This document shows positions 1 to 7,178 of a DNA stretch of 15,215 bases, piece after piece. The notes under the pieces were generated by a model. That model did no database searches. It saw nothing but the letters and a program-made list of their open reading frames with translations, and was not told the DNA's origin. The translations under genes and the position numbers were made by a program. The first letter of the stretch is position 1. Every line of letters begins with the position of its first letter. The stretch lies in NCBI GenBank assembly GCA_934358495.1, contig CAKRKO010000068.1, forward strand, positions 1 to 15,215, written 5' to 3'. Origin of the DNA: an uncultured Eubacterium sp. GTDB lineage: Bacteria; Bacillota; Clostridia; Lachnospirales; Lachnospiraceae.

Positions 1-72
1 GTGATTCTGAGAAGAATATGTCAGCTTTCGCTGACCAGAATCACGCACCAAGTCTCACGTGCGTTCGACTTG
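1..72 (-). other. Structured RNA-like segment at window edge
   Basis: The segment lies just downstream of the NlpC/P60 stop codon. Read on the minus strand, a 6-bp stem capped by a GAAA (GNRA) tetraloop (20-25 with 30-35) sits inside a perfect 9-bp outer stem (1-9 with 36-44). Two further 6-bp pairings, 43-48 with 59-64 and 49-54 with 67-72, cross each other and so are probably alternatives. No T-tract is visible before the window ends, so a terminator cannot be confirmed. It could be a 3' UTR structure, a terminator whose U-tract is cut off, or the start of a leader for the next gene. I recognise no known riboswitch consensus. Confidence 0.45.
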
Positions 73-89
73 AATATCATTAAGTTCGA

Positions 90-1295
90 TTAGAAAATCC
101 TACGTACTGCAACGATTGACTTTCCGTAATTAACCGGTCCGATCTTGATACCTGTGGACGGTGAACTTGCATGTACAATCTGTCCACCACCGATGTAGAT
201 TGCAACGTGACCACTGTAACATACGATATCACCCGGCTGCATATCAGATGTGGATACTGCACGACCTACACCTGTCAGAGCACCTGAACTGTGCGGAAGT
301 GATACACCAAAGTGTGCATATACACTCTTTACAAATCCGGAGCAGTCTGCACCGTTTGTAAGACTTTCGCCACCCCAGACATATGGGTTACCAACGAACT
401 GACATCCATAGCCTGCTACTGAAGATCCTGTACCGGATCCTGAACTGCTGCTTGAGCCGGAATCTGAACTGCCGGAATTTGAGCTGTCAGATTTTTTGCT
501 TGAGCTGCTGGATGAATTGGATTTTGTAGATGATGCAACATTGGAGGCACCTGCAGTTACTTTTACAGTCTGTGCTGCTGCAAGCTGCTCTGCAATAATT
601 GCATTCTGCTCTGCAACGGTCTGTTTATACTGGGATGCAAGGCTCTGTGCCTGTGCAAGCTGACTTTCAAAATCTTCCATCTGGCTGCTCTTCTGAGCTT
701 TCATCTCTTCCAGATTCTTCTGCTGCTCCTGGTATGTAGCCTGGTTTTCTTCCAGATCTTTCTTCTCTTCTTCTACCTGAGTTACCAGATTGGCAACCTC
801 TGTCTTGGTATTCTGATACTCTACCAGAAGGTTTCTGTCATAATCATATACCTTTGAGAAATTCTCAACTTTATTTAATACATCCGCAAAATTCTGTGCA
901 CCAACTAATGCATCCAGGAAAGAACTGTCACCGTTCTCATACATGTAACGGATTCTTTCTTTCATGGAATCGTACTGCTCTGCTTCTTTCTCTTTTGCTG
1001 CCGCAAGGTCTGACTCTGCCTGCGCGAGTTCTACTTTCTTCTGATCGATCTGGTCAGAAATTAGATCCAGACTTACAAGAACATCTACCAGGTCGGAATC
1101 TACTTTATCAATCTCGCTCTGTAAGCTGGACTGCTGGCTTTCGATATCAGCAATCTGACTGTTTACAGAATCAAGTTTATTCTGTGCCTCATTCTTCTGA
1201 CTTCTTGCTTTAGAAAGGCTGGTTGCATTTGCCATCTGTGTACCGGATAAAGCCATCGCAACAACTAATCCCATCGCAATAATTTTTTTCTTCAT
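90..1295 (-). CDS. Secreted NlpC/P60 peptidoglycan hydrolase, PcsB/CwlO-like
   Basis: This is a predicted exported peptidoglycan endopeptidase of 401 residues that cleaves stem-peptide bonds during growth or cell separation. A signal peptide (MKKKIIAMGLVVAMALSG..., likely cut after Ala24) is followed by a long Gln/Glu/Lys-rich coiled coil (about 28-240) of the type that in PcsB and CwlO is controlled by FtsEX. Next comes a Ser/Gly-rich linker and a C-terminal NlpC/P60 domain. The catalytic Cys318 (in ADCSGF), His363 (in SGHVAIY) and His375 (in IVHAS) are all present. The frame stays open to 1376, but that start lies upstream of the promoter at 1344-1372. ATG 1295 has GGAG at 1307-1310 and begins the signal peptide. 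The family call is firm. The exact orthology (pcsB or cwlO) and the bond cut are inferred. No ftsEX is in the window. Confidence 0.9.
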   Translation of the reverse strand: MKKKIIAMGLVVAMALSGTQMANATSLSKARSQKNEAQNKLDSVNSQIADIESQQSSLQSEIDKVDSDLVDVLVSLDLISDQIDQKKVELAQAESDLAAAKEKEAEQYDSMKERIRYMYENGDSSFLDALVGAQNFADVLNKVENFSKVYDYDRNLLVEYQNTKTEVANLVTQVEEEKKDLEENQATYQEQQKNLEEMKAQKSSQMEDFESQLAQAQSLASQYKQTVAEQNAIIAEQLAAAQTVKVTAGASNVASSTKSNSSSSSSKKSDSSNSGSSDSGSSSSSGSGTGSSVAGYGCQFVGNPYVWGGESLTNGADCSGFVKSVYAHFGVSLPHSSGALTGVGRAVSTSDMQPGDIVCYSGHVAIYIGGGQIVHASSPSTGIKIGPVNYGKSIVAVRRIF

Positions 1296-1343
1296 ATATT
1301 GAAATACTCCTTCGTAATGTGTCACTTTTTCGTTACCTAAAGG

Positions 1344-1372
1344 ATTATAACATTTCTCTGTCATAATTTCAA
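1344..1372 (-). promoter_or_regulatory. Sigma-A promoter of the NlpC/P60 gene
   Basis: Read on the minus strand, TTGAAA (1372-1367) and a perfect TATAAT (1349-1344) are separated by 17 nt. Transcription should begin near 1337, giving a leader of about 40 nt before ATG 1295. The promoter lies inside the longest open frame, which rules out the upstream ATG at 1376. Confidence 0.82.
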
Positions 1373-1410
1373 CCAAAAGAACATCATTTCAGAAATATTT
1401 CATACTTTTT

Positions 1411-1427
1411 CGTAATATTTTTGTAAT
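1411..1427 (+). promoter_or_regulatory. WalR(YycF)-like operator upstream of the hydrolase promoter
   Basis: CGTAAT-N5-TGTAAT matches the published WalR consensus TGTWAH-N5-TGTWAH with one mismatch. It lies about 75-90 bp upstream of the expected start of the NlpC/P60 transcript. A weaker version, TGTCAC-N5-CGTTAC (two mismatches), lies at 1320-1336 across the transcription start. WalR controls CwlO/PcsB-type hydrolases in other Firmicutes, so the context fits. AT-rich DNA gives such matches easily, and the main site points away from the gene. Confidence 0.35.
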
Positions 1428-1433
1428 ATTTTA

Positions 1434-2999
1434 TCAGATTTGTATGAGCCCCTGTTTTACTACCAGCAATTTCTCTCCGATTGCCGGATTTCGCTCCTCC
1501 AGATGATTCAATTGTCTTATATCCGCAACTGTCGTATGGAATTTTTTCGCAATTTTCCAGAGATTGGTGTCCTCATCCAGGCGTACACCCGCGATGCCCG
1601 GGATCTGTTCGAGCCATTTCGGATCCAGCTCCTGTGTTTCCACCCCTTCGATCATTTCCTGCTCCTGTATTTTCGTCACCATAGCAGCCACGCTGATCAC
1701 CGCCTGCACTTCCAGTTCCGTTCCCGTTTTCATTAGGAAAGACAGATGATTCAGCGAGGTCTGCAATTCCACATCTGCATTCTGCGGCATAAGCGGGATG
1801 TCGATCTGACACTGAAATGGGATCAGTCCTTCCACTGCCCCTACCGGCGCACTATCGGAACTGCTCAGATACAGGATCTTCACACTGACCGTCCCTTCCA
1901 CACTCAGACCATCCTCCAGAATTTTCCACTGTTCCACCTGCGCCTGCCCGGTTCCGGAACCGATCTGCAAAATTTCTTCTTCCGAATTTTGCAGTTTCAG
2001 CGTGTCATTTACCCGGCATCTTACCTCATTTTTCATATGAAGACTGCAAATTTTGACCGGCTCACGCTGAAGGTTCAGTTGCTGTCCCAGCGAGTAAGCA
2101 TCCAACAGGCGTTCCAGTTTTTTTTCCCGATACAGCCTCAGATCCATAGCCAGTTCTGTCTCTATCAGAAGCACCCGTGGCTCCCCATCCGCGTCTTCCT
2201 TCTCCCTGCAGGTAAAAACCGGCGTTCCGATCACCACATACGGAATCATATCCATCTGGGCCTCAGAAATATTCAGGCTGCTCTGGTAAGGTACACGCTG
2301 CTCCAGCCATTGTATCCGATTTTCTTCCATACCCTGATAGATCAGAAAAATCTGAATTTCTCCCTGCATGCTGACACTGCCATTTTCCTCATGAATCTCC
2401 ATTCCCATCAATTGCGTCTGCTGCCAGATGATCTGATTAATATTCGGTTTGTTCGGCGGAATCTTCACCTCTTCCCGTATTTTGGCACGCTCACATCCCC
2501 GGTAGCAAAGCTCCAGATAATTTTCCTTCTGTGTTTTTACTTCCATATGATCTTCCTGCTCCAGCCCAACAGGAATCTGCAGATTTTTGCGTTCTCTGGC
2601 CTGTATCCGAATTTCCACCAGCGCACGGATATTCAGCTTTCTGGCATTCATCATGCGAATCGTCAGATCTTCCAGCACCACTTCCGTCTGCGCCATATCA
2701 AATTCTCCCGCCGCTTCAAGAATCAGCGTCTCCTGAAATGGGAACGCTCCTTCCAGGCTGGCAATCTTCCACTCGCTCTGCCCGGTTTGATACAACACCT
2801 TAAACCGCAGCGTCCCTTTTACCAGAACCTGCCCAATGATGCACCTGCTTTCCTCCACCTGCACACTGCCGTCACTTAAGATCACTGAAAAAAAGTCCGG
2901 CAGATAATCCGGCAAATAATACGTTTCATCAAAGGTCACCTGCGTAATAGCAGGACCTTTTTTCTCCTCCACACAGATTGATTCCGTTATTAATTCCAT
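1434..2999 (-). CDS. sipL: SPOCS (DUF3794) and LysM protein, SipL-like spore morphogenesis factor
   Basis: This 521-residue protein has the domain order and length of Clostridioides difficile SipL, which binds the SpoIVA ATPase and anchors the coat to the forespore surface. Three beta-rich DUF3794-type repeats can be seen, roughly at 28-135, 175-290 and 325-440. Each has a core of the form V-x-G-x-h-x-h-x-h-h-Y, as in VKGTLRFKVLY near 60-70. A single C-terminal LysM module follows at about 477-516 (NLWKIAKKFHTTVADI, then IGEKLLV). There is no signal peptide, as expected for a mother-cell cytoplasmic protein. GGAGGAG at 3008-3014 lies 8 nt before ATG 2999. It sits 67 bp downstream of the PrcB-domain lipoprotein gene on the same strand, so the two may be cotranscribed. 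The symbol rests on architecture recalled from the family. LysM plus SPOCS also occurs in less characterised paralogues. Confidence 0.82.
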   Translation of the reverse strand: MELITESICVEEKKGPAITQVTFDETYYLPDYLPDFFSVILSDGSVQVEESRCIIGQVLVKGTLRFKVLYQTGQSEWKIASLEGAFPFQETLILEAAGEFDMAQTEVVLEDLTIRMMNARKLNIRALVEIRIQARERKNLQIPVGLEQEDHMEVKTQKENYLELCYRGCERAKIREEVKIPPNKPNINQIIWQQTQLMGMEIHEENGSVSMQGEIQIFLIYQGMEENRIQWLEQRVPYQSSLNISEAQMDMIPYVVIGTPVFTCREKEDADGEPRVLLIETELAMDLRLYREKKLERLLDAYSLGQQLNLQREPVKICSLHMKNEVRCRVNDTLKLQNSEEEILQIGSGTGQAQVEQWKILEDGLSVEGTVSVKILYLSSSDSAPVGAVEGLIPFQCQIDIPLMPQNADVELQTSLNHLSFLMKTGTELEVQAVISVAAMVTKIQEQEMIEGVETQELDPKWLEQIPGIAGVRLDEDTNLWKIAKKFHTTVADIRQLNHLEERNPAIGEKLLVVKQGLIQI

Positions 3000-3066
3000 T
3001 CGTTCTGCTCCTCCTCATCCTCACATTTTCCAATTTTACATTTTTTCAGCAGTCCACATGTTATGA

Positions 3067-3498
3067 TTATTCAAACACTACATTTTCTTCCAGTCGCTCT
3101 GTTTTTACCGCTATGTATGGATAACTGACTGTTTTCTCTGCCTGAACCCCATTATCCGGGCCGATCAGATCTGTTTCAAAATAAAGAGCATTTTCTGCCA
3201 GATACAAATTCCGTACCTCAATGCTGTATCCACCGGTCTCCTGCATGCCAAATCCCCGCACGATATATAATGCATCATCCAGCATATATGTCATTTTAAA
3301 ATCTTCTGCCTTCCGGTTTTCAATCTCGGTCTGCAGCTCTGGCGGCATTTCCTGTTCTGTCACCACCGTATAATCAACATCCCTTATTTTTTCTGTTCCG
3401 GTTTTTTGCACACCGCAGCCGACACACCCCAAAATCATGATCAGACAAACTACAGCTCCTCCCCGGCACATTCTGGTCCATACTCCTGTCTTTTTCAT
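3067..3498 (-). CDS. Putative lipoprotein with PrcB-like C-terminal domain
   Basis: This is a 143-residue protein with a basic N-terminus, a hydrophobic segment (15-24) and lipobox-like endings at Cys25 (ILGC) and Cys28 (CVGC), so it is probably a lipid-anchored surface protein. The rest (about 38-138) resembles the PrcB C-terminal domain found in small Firmicute lipoproteins: a strand ending in LYIVRGFGMQETGGYSIEV, then a Pro-containing turn, then a YPYIAVKTE strand. PrcB was named as a subunit of a Treponema protease complex, but there is no protease gene here. An AGAGGG ribosome binding site (3504-3509) precedes ATG 3498. It is the first gene before sipL and has a possible sporulation promoter (3532-3560). 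Its function is unknown. The domain call is from sequence character alone. Confidence 0.7.
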   Translation of the reverse strand: MKKTGVWTRMCRGGAVVCLIMILGCVGCGVQKTGTEKIRDVDYTVVTEQEMPPELQTEIENRKAEDFKMTYMLDDALYIVRGFGMQETGGYSIEVRNLYLAENALYFETDLIGPDNGVQAEKTVSYPYIAVKTERLEENVVFE

Positions 3499-3531
3499 GG
3501 CATCCCTCTGTCCCGCCTTATTTCTTACTCT

Positions 3532-3560
3532 ATTCTATTTTCCGATTTGTAAAAATATGC
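3532..3560 (-). promoter_or_regulatory. Possible sigma-E-like promoter for the lipoprotein-sipL pair
   Basis: Read on the minus strand, GCATATT (3560-3554) and AATAGAAT (3539-3532) are 14 nt apart. The Bacillus sigma-E consensus is roughly KMATATT-N14/15-CATACAMT. The first box fits fully and the second at 6 of 8 positions, but the normally conserved C at the fifth position is missing. A mother-cell promoter would suit sipL. A weak sigma-A reading (TTTACA...TAGAGT) is also possible. Confidence 0.3.
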
Positions 3561-3581
3561 ATGGATTTCTGAAAAACTATC

Positions 3582-3590
3582 TGTTATACT
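3582..3590 (+). promoter_or_regulatory. Extended -10 promoter for plsC
   Basis: TGTTATACT contains the extended TG-N motif directly before TATACT (3585-3590). I see no good -35 box at 16-18 bp, as is common for extended -10 promoters. Transcription would start near 3597, giving a leader of about 47 nt to ATG 3644. Confidence 0.55.
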
Positions 3591-3643
3591 AGATGGGTCG
3601 TTTTAGAGTGAATTGAAAATTTATACATTTTGGAGGAAATATT

Positions 3644-4381
3644 ATGGTAAGAACAATTCTCGCTGTTTTGTTCGCAGTCTGCTATTTGATCATCGGCATC
3701 CCGGTGCTCTTTGTCGAATGGCTGATTGGTAAAAAAAATCCGCATCTGCGGGACATCAGCAGTCTCCGCATGGTGCAGTGGGCGTTCCGTGTTATCTACC
3801 GGATCTGCGGTGTAAAACTCACTATCAAAGGTCAGGAAAATGTACCAAAAGATACACCTGTGCTCTACGTAGCAAACCACAACAGCTATTTTGATATTAT
3901 GATTACTTACGCGCTCTGCCCAAATCTAACCGGCTATATTGCAAAAGATTCTCTGGAAAAGGTTCCGTTGCTGAACATCTGGATGAAACGGCTCTACTGC
4001 CTGTTTCTGAAGCGTGATGATATGAAAGCCAGCTTAAAAACAATCCTGCAGGCAATCGAATATATCAAAAAAGGCATTTCCATCTGTATTTTCCCGGAGG
4101 GAACCCGTGGAGACAGCGACGAGATGGTACCTTTCAAAGAGGGAAGTATGAAAATTGCAGAGAAAACCGGATGTCCGATTGTTCCAATGGCAATTTCCCA
4201 TACCAGAGACATAATCAAAGATCACATGCCATTCGTAAAACCGACACACGTTACGGTAGAATATGGTGCTCCAATCTATCCGAAAGAGTTGAAAAAAGAA
4301 GAAAGACGTGCTCTTGGCCGCCTTTCCCAGAATATAATTCAGGAAATGCTGGATGCACAAAAAGCTCTTGAGAGTAAATAG
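3644..4381 (+). CDS. plsC: 1-acyl-sn-glycerol-3-phosphate acyltransferase (PlsC family)
   Basis: The protein transfers an acyl chain to the sn-2 position of lysophosphatidic acid to make phosphatidic acid, at the inner face of the membrane. Its 245 residues are typical of the family. An N-terminal hydrophobic segment (about 4-27) should anchor it. Acyltransferase motif I is intact (NHNSYFD, with His79 and Asp84), the phosphate-binding motif is FPEGTR (150-155), and a VPMAI motif follows at 180-184. GGAGG at 3632-3636 lies 7 nt before ATG 3644. The gene stands alone on the plus strand, divergent from the lipoprotein-sipL pair and convergent with murF, with which it shares a terminator. Paralogues acting on other lysolipids exist, so the exact substrate is inferred. 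Confidence 0.9.
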   Translation: MVRTILAVLFAVCYLIIGIPVLFVEWLIGKKNPHLRDISSLRMVQWAFRVIYRICGVKLTIKGQENVPKDTPVLYVANHNSYFDIMITYALCPNLTGYIAKDSLEKVPLLNIWMKRLYCLFLKRDDMKASLKTILQAIEYIKKGISICIFPEGTRGDSDEMVPFKEGSMKIAEKTGCPIVPMAISHTRDIIKDHMPFVKPTHVTVEYGAPIYPKELKKEERRALGRLSQNIIQEMLDAQKALESK

Positions 4382-4390
4382 TAAAAAAAC

Positions 4391-4440
4391 AAAAAGCCTC
4401 ATCATAAAAACATTACCGTTTTTATGATGAGGCTTTTTTT
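4391..4440. terminator. Bidirectional rho-independent terminator, plsC / murF
   Basis: A perfect 16-bp stem (4396-4411 with 4418-4433) with a 6-nt loop is followed by seven T on the plus strand (4434-4440). It is preceded by an A-tract (4391-4395) that serves as the T-tract for the minus strand. It starts 15 bp after the plsC stop and directly abuts the murF stop codon at 4439-4441, so it can end both convergent transcripts. Confidence 0.95.
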
Positions 4441-5848
4441 AGTCGTTTAATGTTTCCTCCAACGCTTTGACAATCTTTGGAAACTCCATGAAATGAGAAG
4501 CTTTTACAAGTATGGTATCTCCTGCTTCCACAAAATTCAGCAATACCTGTGTCAGTTTCTCGCGTTCTGCAAAATACATGACTTTCGTATGTCCACGCTG
4601 TGCACCCTTTGCTAATTCTTCACTGAGCGTTCCGCAGCAGAATAAAATATCGACACCTGTATTTGCCGCATATTTTCCGACATCATAATGCATCTCACGC
4701 TCGTTTTCACCAAGTTCTCCCATGTCACCAAGCACAGCGATCCTGCGCCCCTCCGCCTGTGCCAATACGTCTAAAGAAGCTTTCATGGAAACCGGATTTG
4801 CATTATAGCAGTCATCAATTACAAGCACGTCACCCAGTGTGATCAGATTTGTACGTCCTGCAATGGTTTTTGCATGAGCGATACCCTCACAGATTTCCTC
4901 GTTAGTCAGTCCCATAATACGTCCGACACATGCCGCTGCGCACGCATTGTATACATTATGTACTCCCGGAATCGGCTCATGAATCTGGCAGACTTCCTCC
5001 GGGAAATGCAGGTTTGCATTCAGTCCGCGAAGTCCTTTATTTTCGATAGCATCTGCAGTAACTTCATACTGCAGATCTGCCTTCTGTGCGGTATTGTCCT
5101 CTACATAATAAAATACTGGTTTTACACCTTTTACTTCCTGTACAGTAATCAGTTTGTCATCGTTTCCGTTCAGCACGATATGTCCGTCCGGTTTCAGGAA
5201 ATCAAAAATCTCTGATTTTGCACGGAGTACACCGTCGCGGTCGATGAGATTTTCCAGGTGGCACTGTCCGATGTTTGTCATAACACAGATGTCCGGTTTT
5301 GCCACTTTCGCAATCCGGTGCATCTCGCCAAACTCAGAAATTCCCATCTCAACCACTGCCACTTCGTGCTCTCTGCGGATGCGAAGAATCGTCAACGGCA
5401 GGCCAATCTCATTATTAAAGTTCCCTTCTGTCTTAAGCACGTTGAATTTCTGGCTTAAAACAGCGGAAATCATCTCTTTTGTACTTGTTTTTCCAACACT
5501 TCCGGTAATTCCGATAATTTTGATACCAAGTGTGGATCGGTAAAATTCTGCGATATCTTTCAATGCCTGCTCACTGGAATCCACCTGAATATACGGGCCT
5601 GTCGGATTTTCCAGTGTTTCCTCAGATAAAACCGCCAGGGCACCTTTTGCAAATACATCCGAGATAAAACGGTGACCGTCCACGCGTTCTCCGCGGATTG
5701 GAATATATAAGTAACCCGGCTCTACCTGACGGCTGTCAATGACTGCGCCGGTAATCTCGCTGCTGCGCAGCGCATCGTCTCCCACATAGGTGCCGCCGCA
5801 TGCTTTTGCGATATTTTCCAATGTCATCTGCTCCAATGTATTATTCAT
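4439..5848 (-). CDS. murF: UDP-N-acetylmuramoyl-tripeptide--D-alanyl-D-alanine ligase
   Basis: MurF adds D-Ala-D-Ala to the UDP-MurNAc-tripeptide, the last cytoplasmic step of the muropeptide precursor, using ATP. The 469 residues fit the family. An N-terminal uridine-binding domain (VIDSRQVEPGYLYIPIRGER, about 36-55) is followed by the ATP-binding loop GITGSVGKTSTKEM (113-126) and the MurF-typical EGNFNNEIGLPLTIL (141-155). EMG (167-169), TNIGQCHLE (191-199) and DDCYNANP also match the Mur ligase core. The start overlaps the end of ddl by 8 nt, with GGAGG at 5854-5858, so translation is probably coupled to the enzyme that makes its dipeptide substrate. A bidirectional terminator follows immediately. 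Confidence 0.97.
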   Translation of the reverse strand: MNNTLEQMTLENIAKACGGTYVGDDALRSSEITGAVIDSRQVEPGYLYIPIRGERVDGHRFISDVFAKGALAVLSEETLENPTGPYIQVDSSEQALKDIAEFYRSTLGIKIIGITGSVGKTSTKEMISAVLSQKFNVLKTEGNFNNEIGLPLTILRIRREHEVAVVEMGISEFGEMHRIAKVAKPDICVMTNIGQCHLENLIDRDGVLRAKSEIFDFLKPDGHIVLNGNDDKLITVQEVKGVKPVFYYVEDNTAQKADLQYEVTADAIENKGLRGLNANLHFPEEVCQIHEPIPGVHNVYNACAAACVGRIMGLTNEEICEGIAHAKTIAGRTNLITLGDVLVIDDCYNANPVSMKASLDVLAQAEGRRIAVLGDMGELGENEREMHYDVGKYAANTGVDILFCCGTLSEELAKGAQRGHTKVMYFAEREKLTQVLLNFVEAGDTILVKASHFMEFPKIVKALEETLND

Positions 5849-6905
5849 GTTTTCCTCCGTATTTTTCCTGAGAAATCTGGATCAGACGCTCACACAGATC
5901 CTCGTACTGAATGCCGATCACGGCAGCTTCCTGCGGTAACAGGCTGGTTGCTGTCATGCCCGGCAGAGTGTTTGCCTCCAGACAGAACATCTCGTTTTTG
6001 TCATTTAACAGGAAATCCATGCGGGCATAAGCATCCAAACCAAGTTCACGGCAAACTGCAACGGCATGTTTCTGCATTTCTTTTGCAACTTCTTCCGGAA
6101 GATCAGCAGGACAGGTCTCGACTGCGCTTCCTGCTTTGTATTTATTTTTGAAATCATAAAATCCTTCTACCGGAGCAATCTCAATAACAGGAAGTGCCTG
6201 CATGTCAATGACACCAACGGAAAACTCACGGCCACAGATATAATCCTCGATAACGATCTCGTCTTCATATTTAAATGCTTCATCCAGAGCAGCTTCGTAC
6301 TCATCTGCGGTACGAACGATGGTAACACCGATACTGGAACCGCCGCAACATGGTTTTACAACACATGGAAGACTTAATCCTGTCTCTGCAAATGGAACAC
6401 CACGCTGTGCTTTGCTCATGGAAATACCATGTGGTGTCGGAATAGCTGCTGCTTCAAACATTTTCTTGGAAATACCTTTATCCATAGCCAGAGCACTTCC
6501 AAGGTAACGGCTTCCAGTATACTGAATGCCAAACAGATCAAACGCTGCCTGAATTTTACCATTCTCGCCATTCTCGCCATGCAACGCCATAAATACAACA
6601 TCCGCTGCCTGACAGATTTTGATGACATTCGGGCCAAAGAAGCAGTCAGACTGATCTTTTCTCATTGCCTTTACCTGTGCAATATTCGGTGCTTCACCCG
6701 GAATCTGTGTCACGTCGGCACTTGCCTCTTTTGCACGGTCAAAAATTCCTGTGATATCTTCCTCTTCATCATGATATCCCATGAAAACATCCAGCATAAT
6801 TACGTTATGTCCTTTAGAGCGCAATGCCTTACTTACCATGGCTCCTGTATTCAGGGAAACATCCCTCTCTGTGCTGAGTCCACCAGCTAATACTACAATA
6901 TTCAT
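5841..6905 (-). CDS. ddl: D-alanine--D-alanine ligase
   Basis: This ATP-grasp enzyme joins two D-alanines for peptidoglycan synthesis. The 354 residues match the family. The N-terminus has AGGLSTERDVSL (7-18), a variant of the usual GGxSxEHEVSL. HGENGENGKIQ (109-119) replaces the commoner HGxxGEDG. The ATP-binding Gly-rich loop CCGGSSIGVT, the REFSVGV strand and the metal and substrate site EANTLPGMT are all present. GGAG at 6918-6921 lies 12 nt before ATG 6905, a slightly long spacing. It is the first gene of the ddl-murF operon, with its own promoter at 6954-6981. The two sequence variants look like ordinary Clostridia Ddl variation. I see nothing that specifically indicates a D-Ala-D-Lac or D-Ala-D-Ser (Van-type) ligase, but specificity was not modelled. 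Confidence 0.95.
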   Translation of the reverse strand: MNIVVLAGGLSTERDVSLNTGAMVSKALRSKGHNVIMLDVFMGYHDEEEDITGIFDRAKEASADVTQIPGEAPNIAQVKAMRKDQSDCFFGPNVIKICQAADVVFMALHGENGENGKIQAAFDLFGIQYTGSRYLGSALAMDKGISKKMFEAAAIPTPHGISMSKAQRGVPFAETGLSLPCVVKPCCGGSSIGVTIVRTADEYEAALDEAFKYEDEIVIEDYICGREFSVGVIDMQALPVIEIAPVEGFYDFKNKYKAGSAVETCPADLPEEVAKEMQKHAVAVCRELGLDAYARMDFLLNDKNEMFCLEANTLPGMTATSLLPQEAAVIGIQYEDLCERLIQISQEKYGGKHE

Positions 6906-6953
6906 AATTATATTAATCTCCTTAATCTGAAATACTATTTTTGCATTCTCTTT

Positions 6954-6981
6954 AGTTTAGCACATTTTTTATATTTGTGAA
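6954..6981 (-). promoter_or_regulatory. Promoter of the ddl-murF operon
   Basis: On the minus strand TTCACA (6981-6976), a 16-nt spacer and TAAACT (6959-6954) form a sigma-A-like promoter. An extended TGC lies directly before the -10 box. The leader to ATG 6905 would be about 40 nt. Confidence 0.65.
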
Positions 6982-7052
6982 TGGTCGTTATGAAAAATAT
7001 CACATTTTTTTCGTATTTTCCATTTCACTATTGGCTAACATGTAACTGAAAA

Positions 7053-7081
7053 TTTACATATTTTTTCAAATATGCTACACT
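7053..7081 (+). promoter_or_regulatory. Promoter of the YmfI-like reductase gene
   Basis: TTTACA (7053-7058), 17 nt and TACACT (7076-7081) with an extended TGC (7073-7075) form a sigma-A-like promoter. It is divergent from the ddl promoter, with about 70 bp between the two -35 boxes. The leader to ATG 7179 would be about 90 nt. Confidence 0.65.
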
Positions 7082-7178
7082 CATATATCAGAAACATATG
7101 CATCCGGTTTGTACAAAGATTCCCTGTACACCATTGCATTTATAACATGTATGAAAATATTTTTATCTGGAGGATACT

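Noticed and set aside
43..72. H-type pseudoknot at the left edge
   Set aside because: The two 6-bp stems would leave a zero-length loop to cross one stem, so they are better seen as alternative pairings.
1746..2879. 377-codon open frame on the plus strand, antisense to sipL
   Set aside because: It is His/Leu/Gln-rich with no recognisable domain or good ribosome binding site, and lies fully inside a gene whose domain structure is clear. It is a frame shadow.
5841..6905. Van-type D-Ala-D-Lac or D-Ala-D-Ser ligase
   Set aside because: The gene sits in an operon with murF, has standard Ddl motifs, and has no vanH, vanX, vanT or vanRS neighbours.
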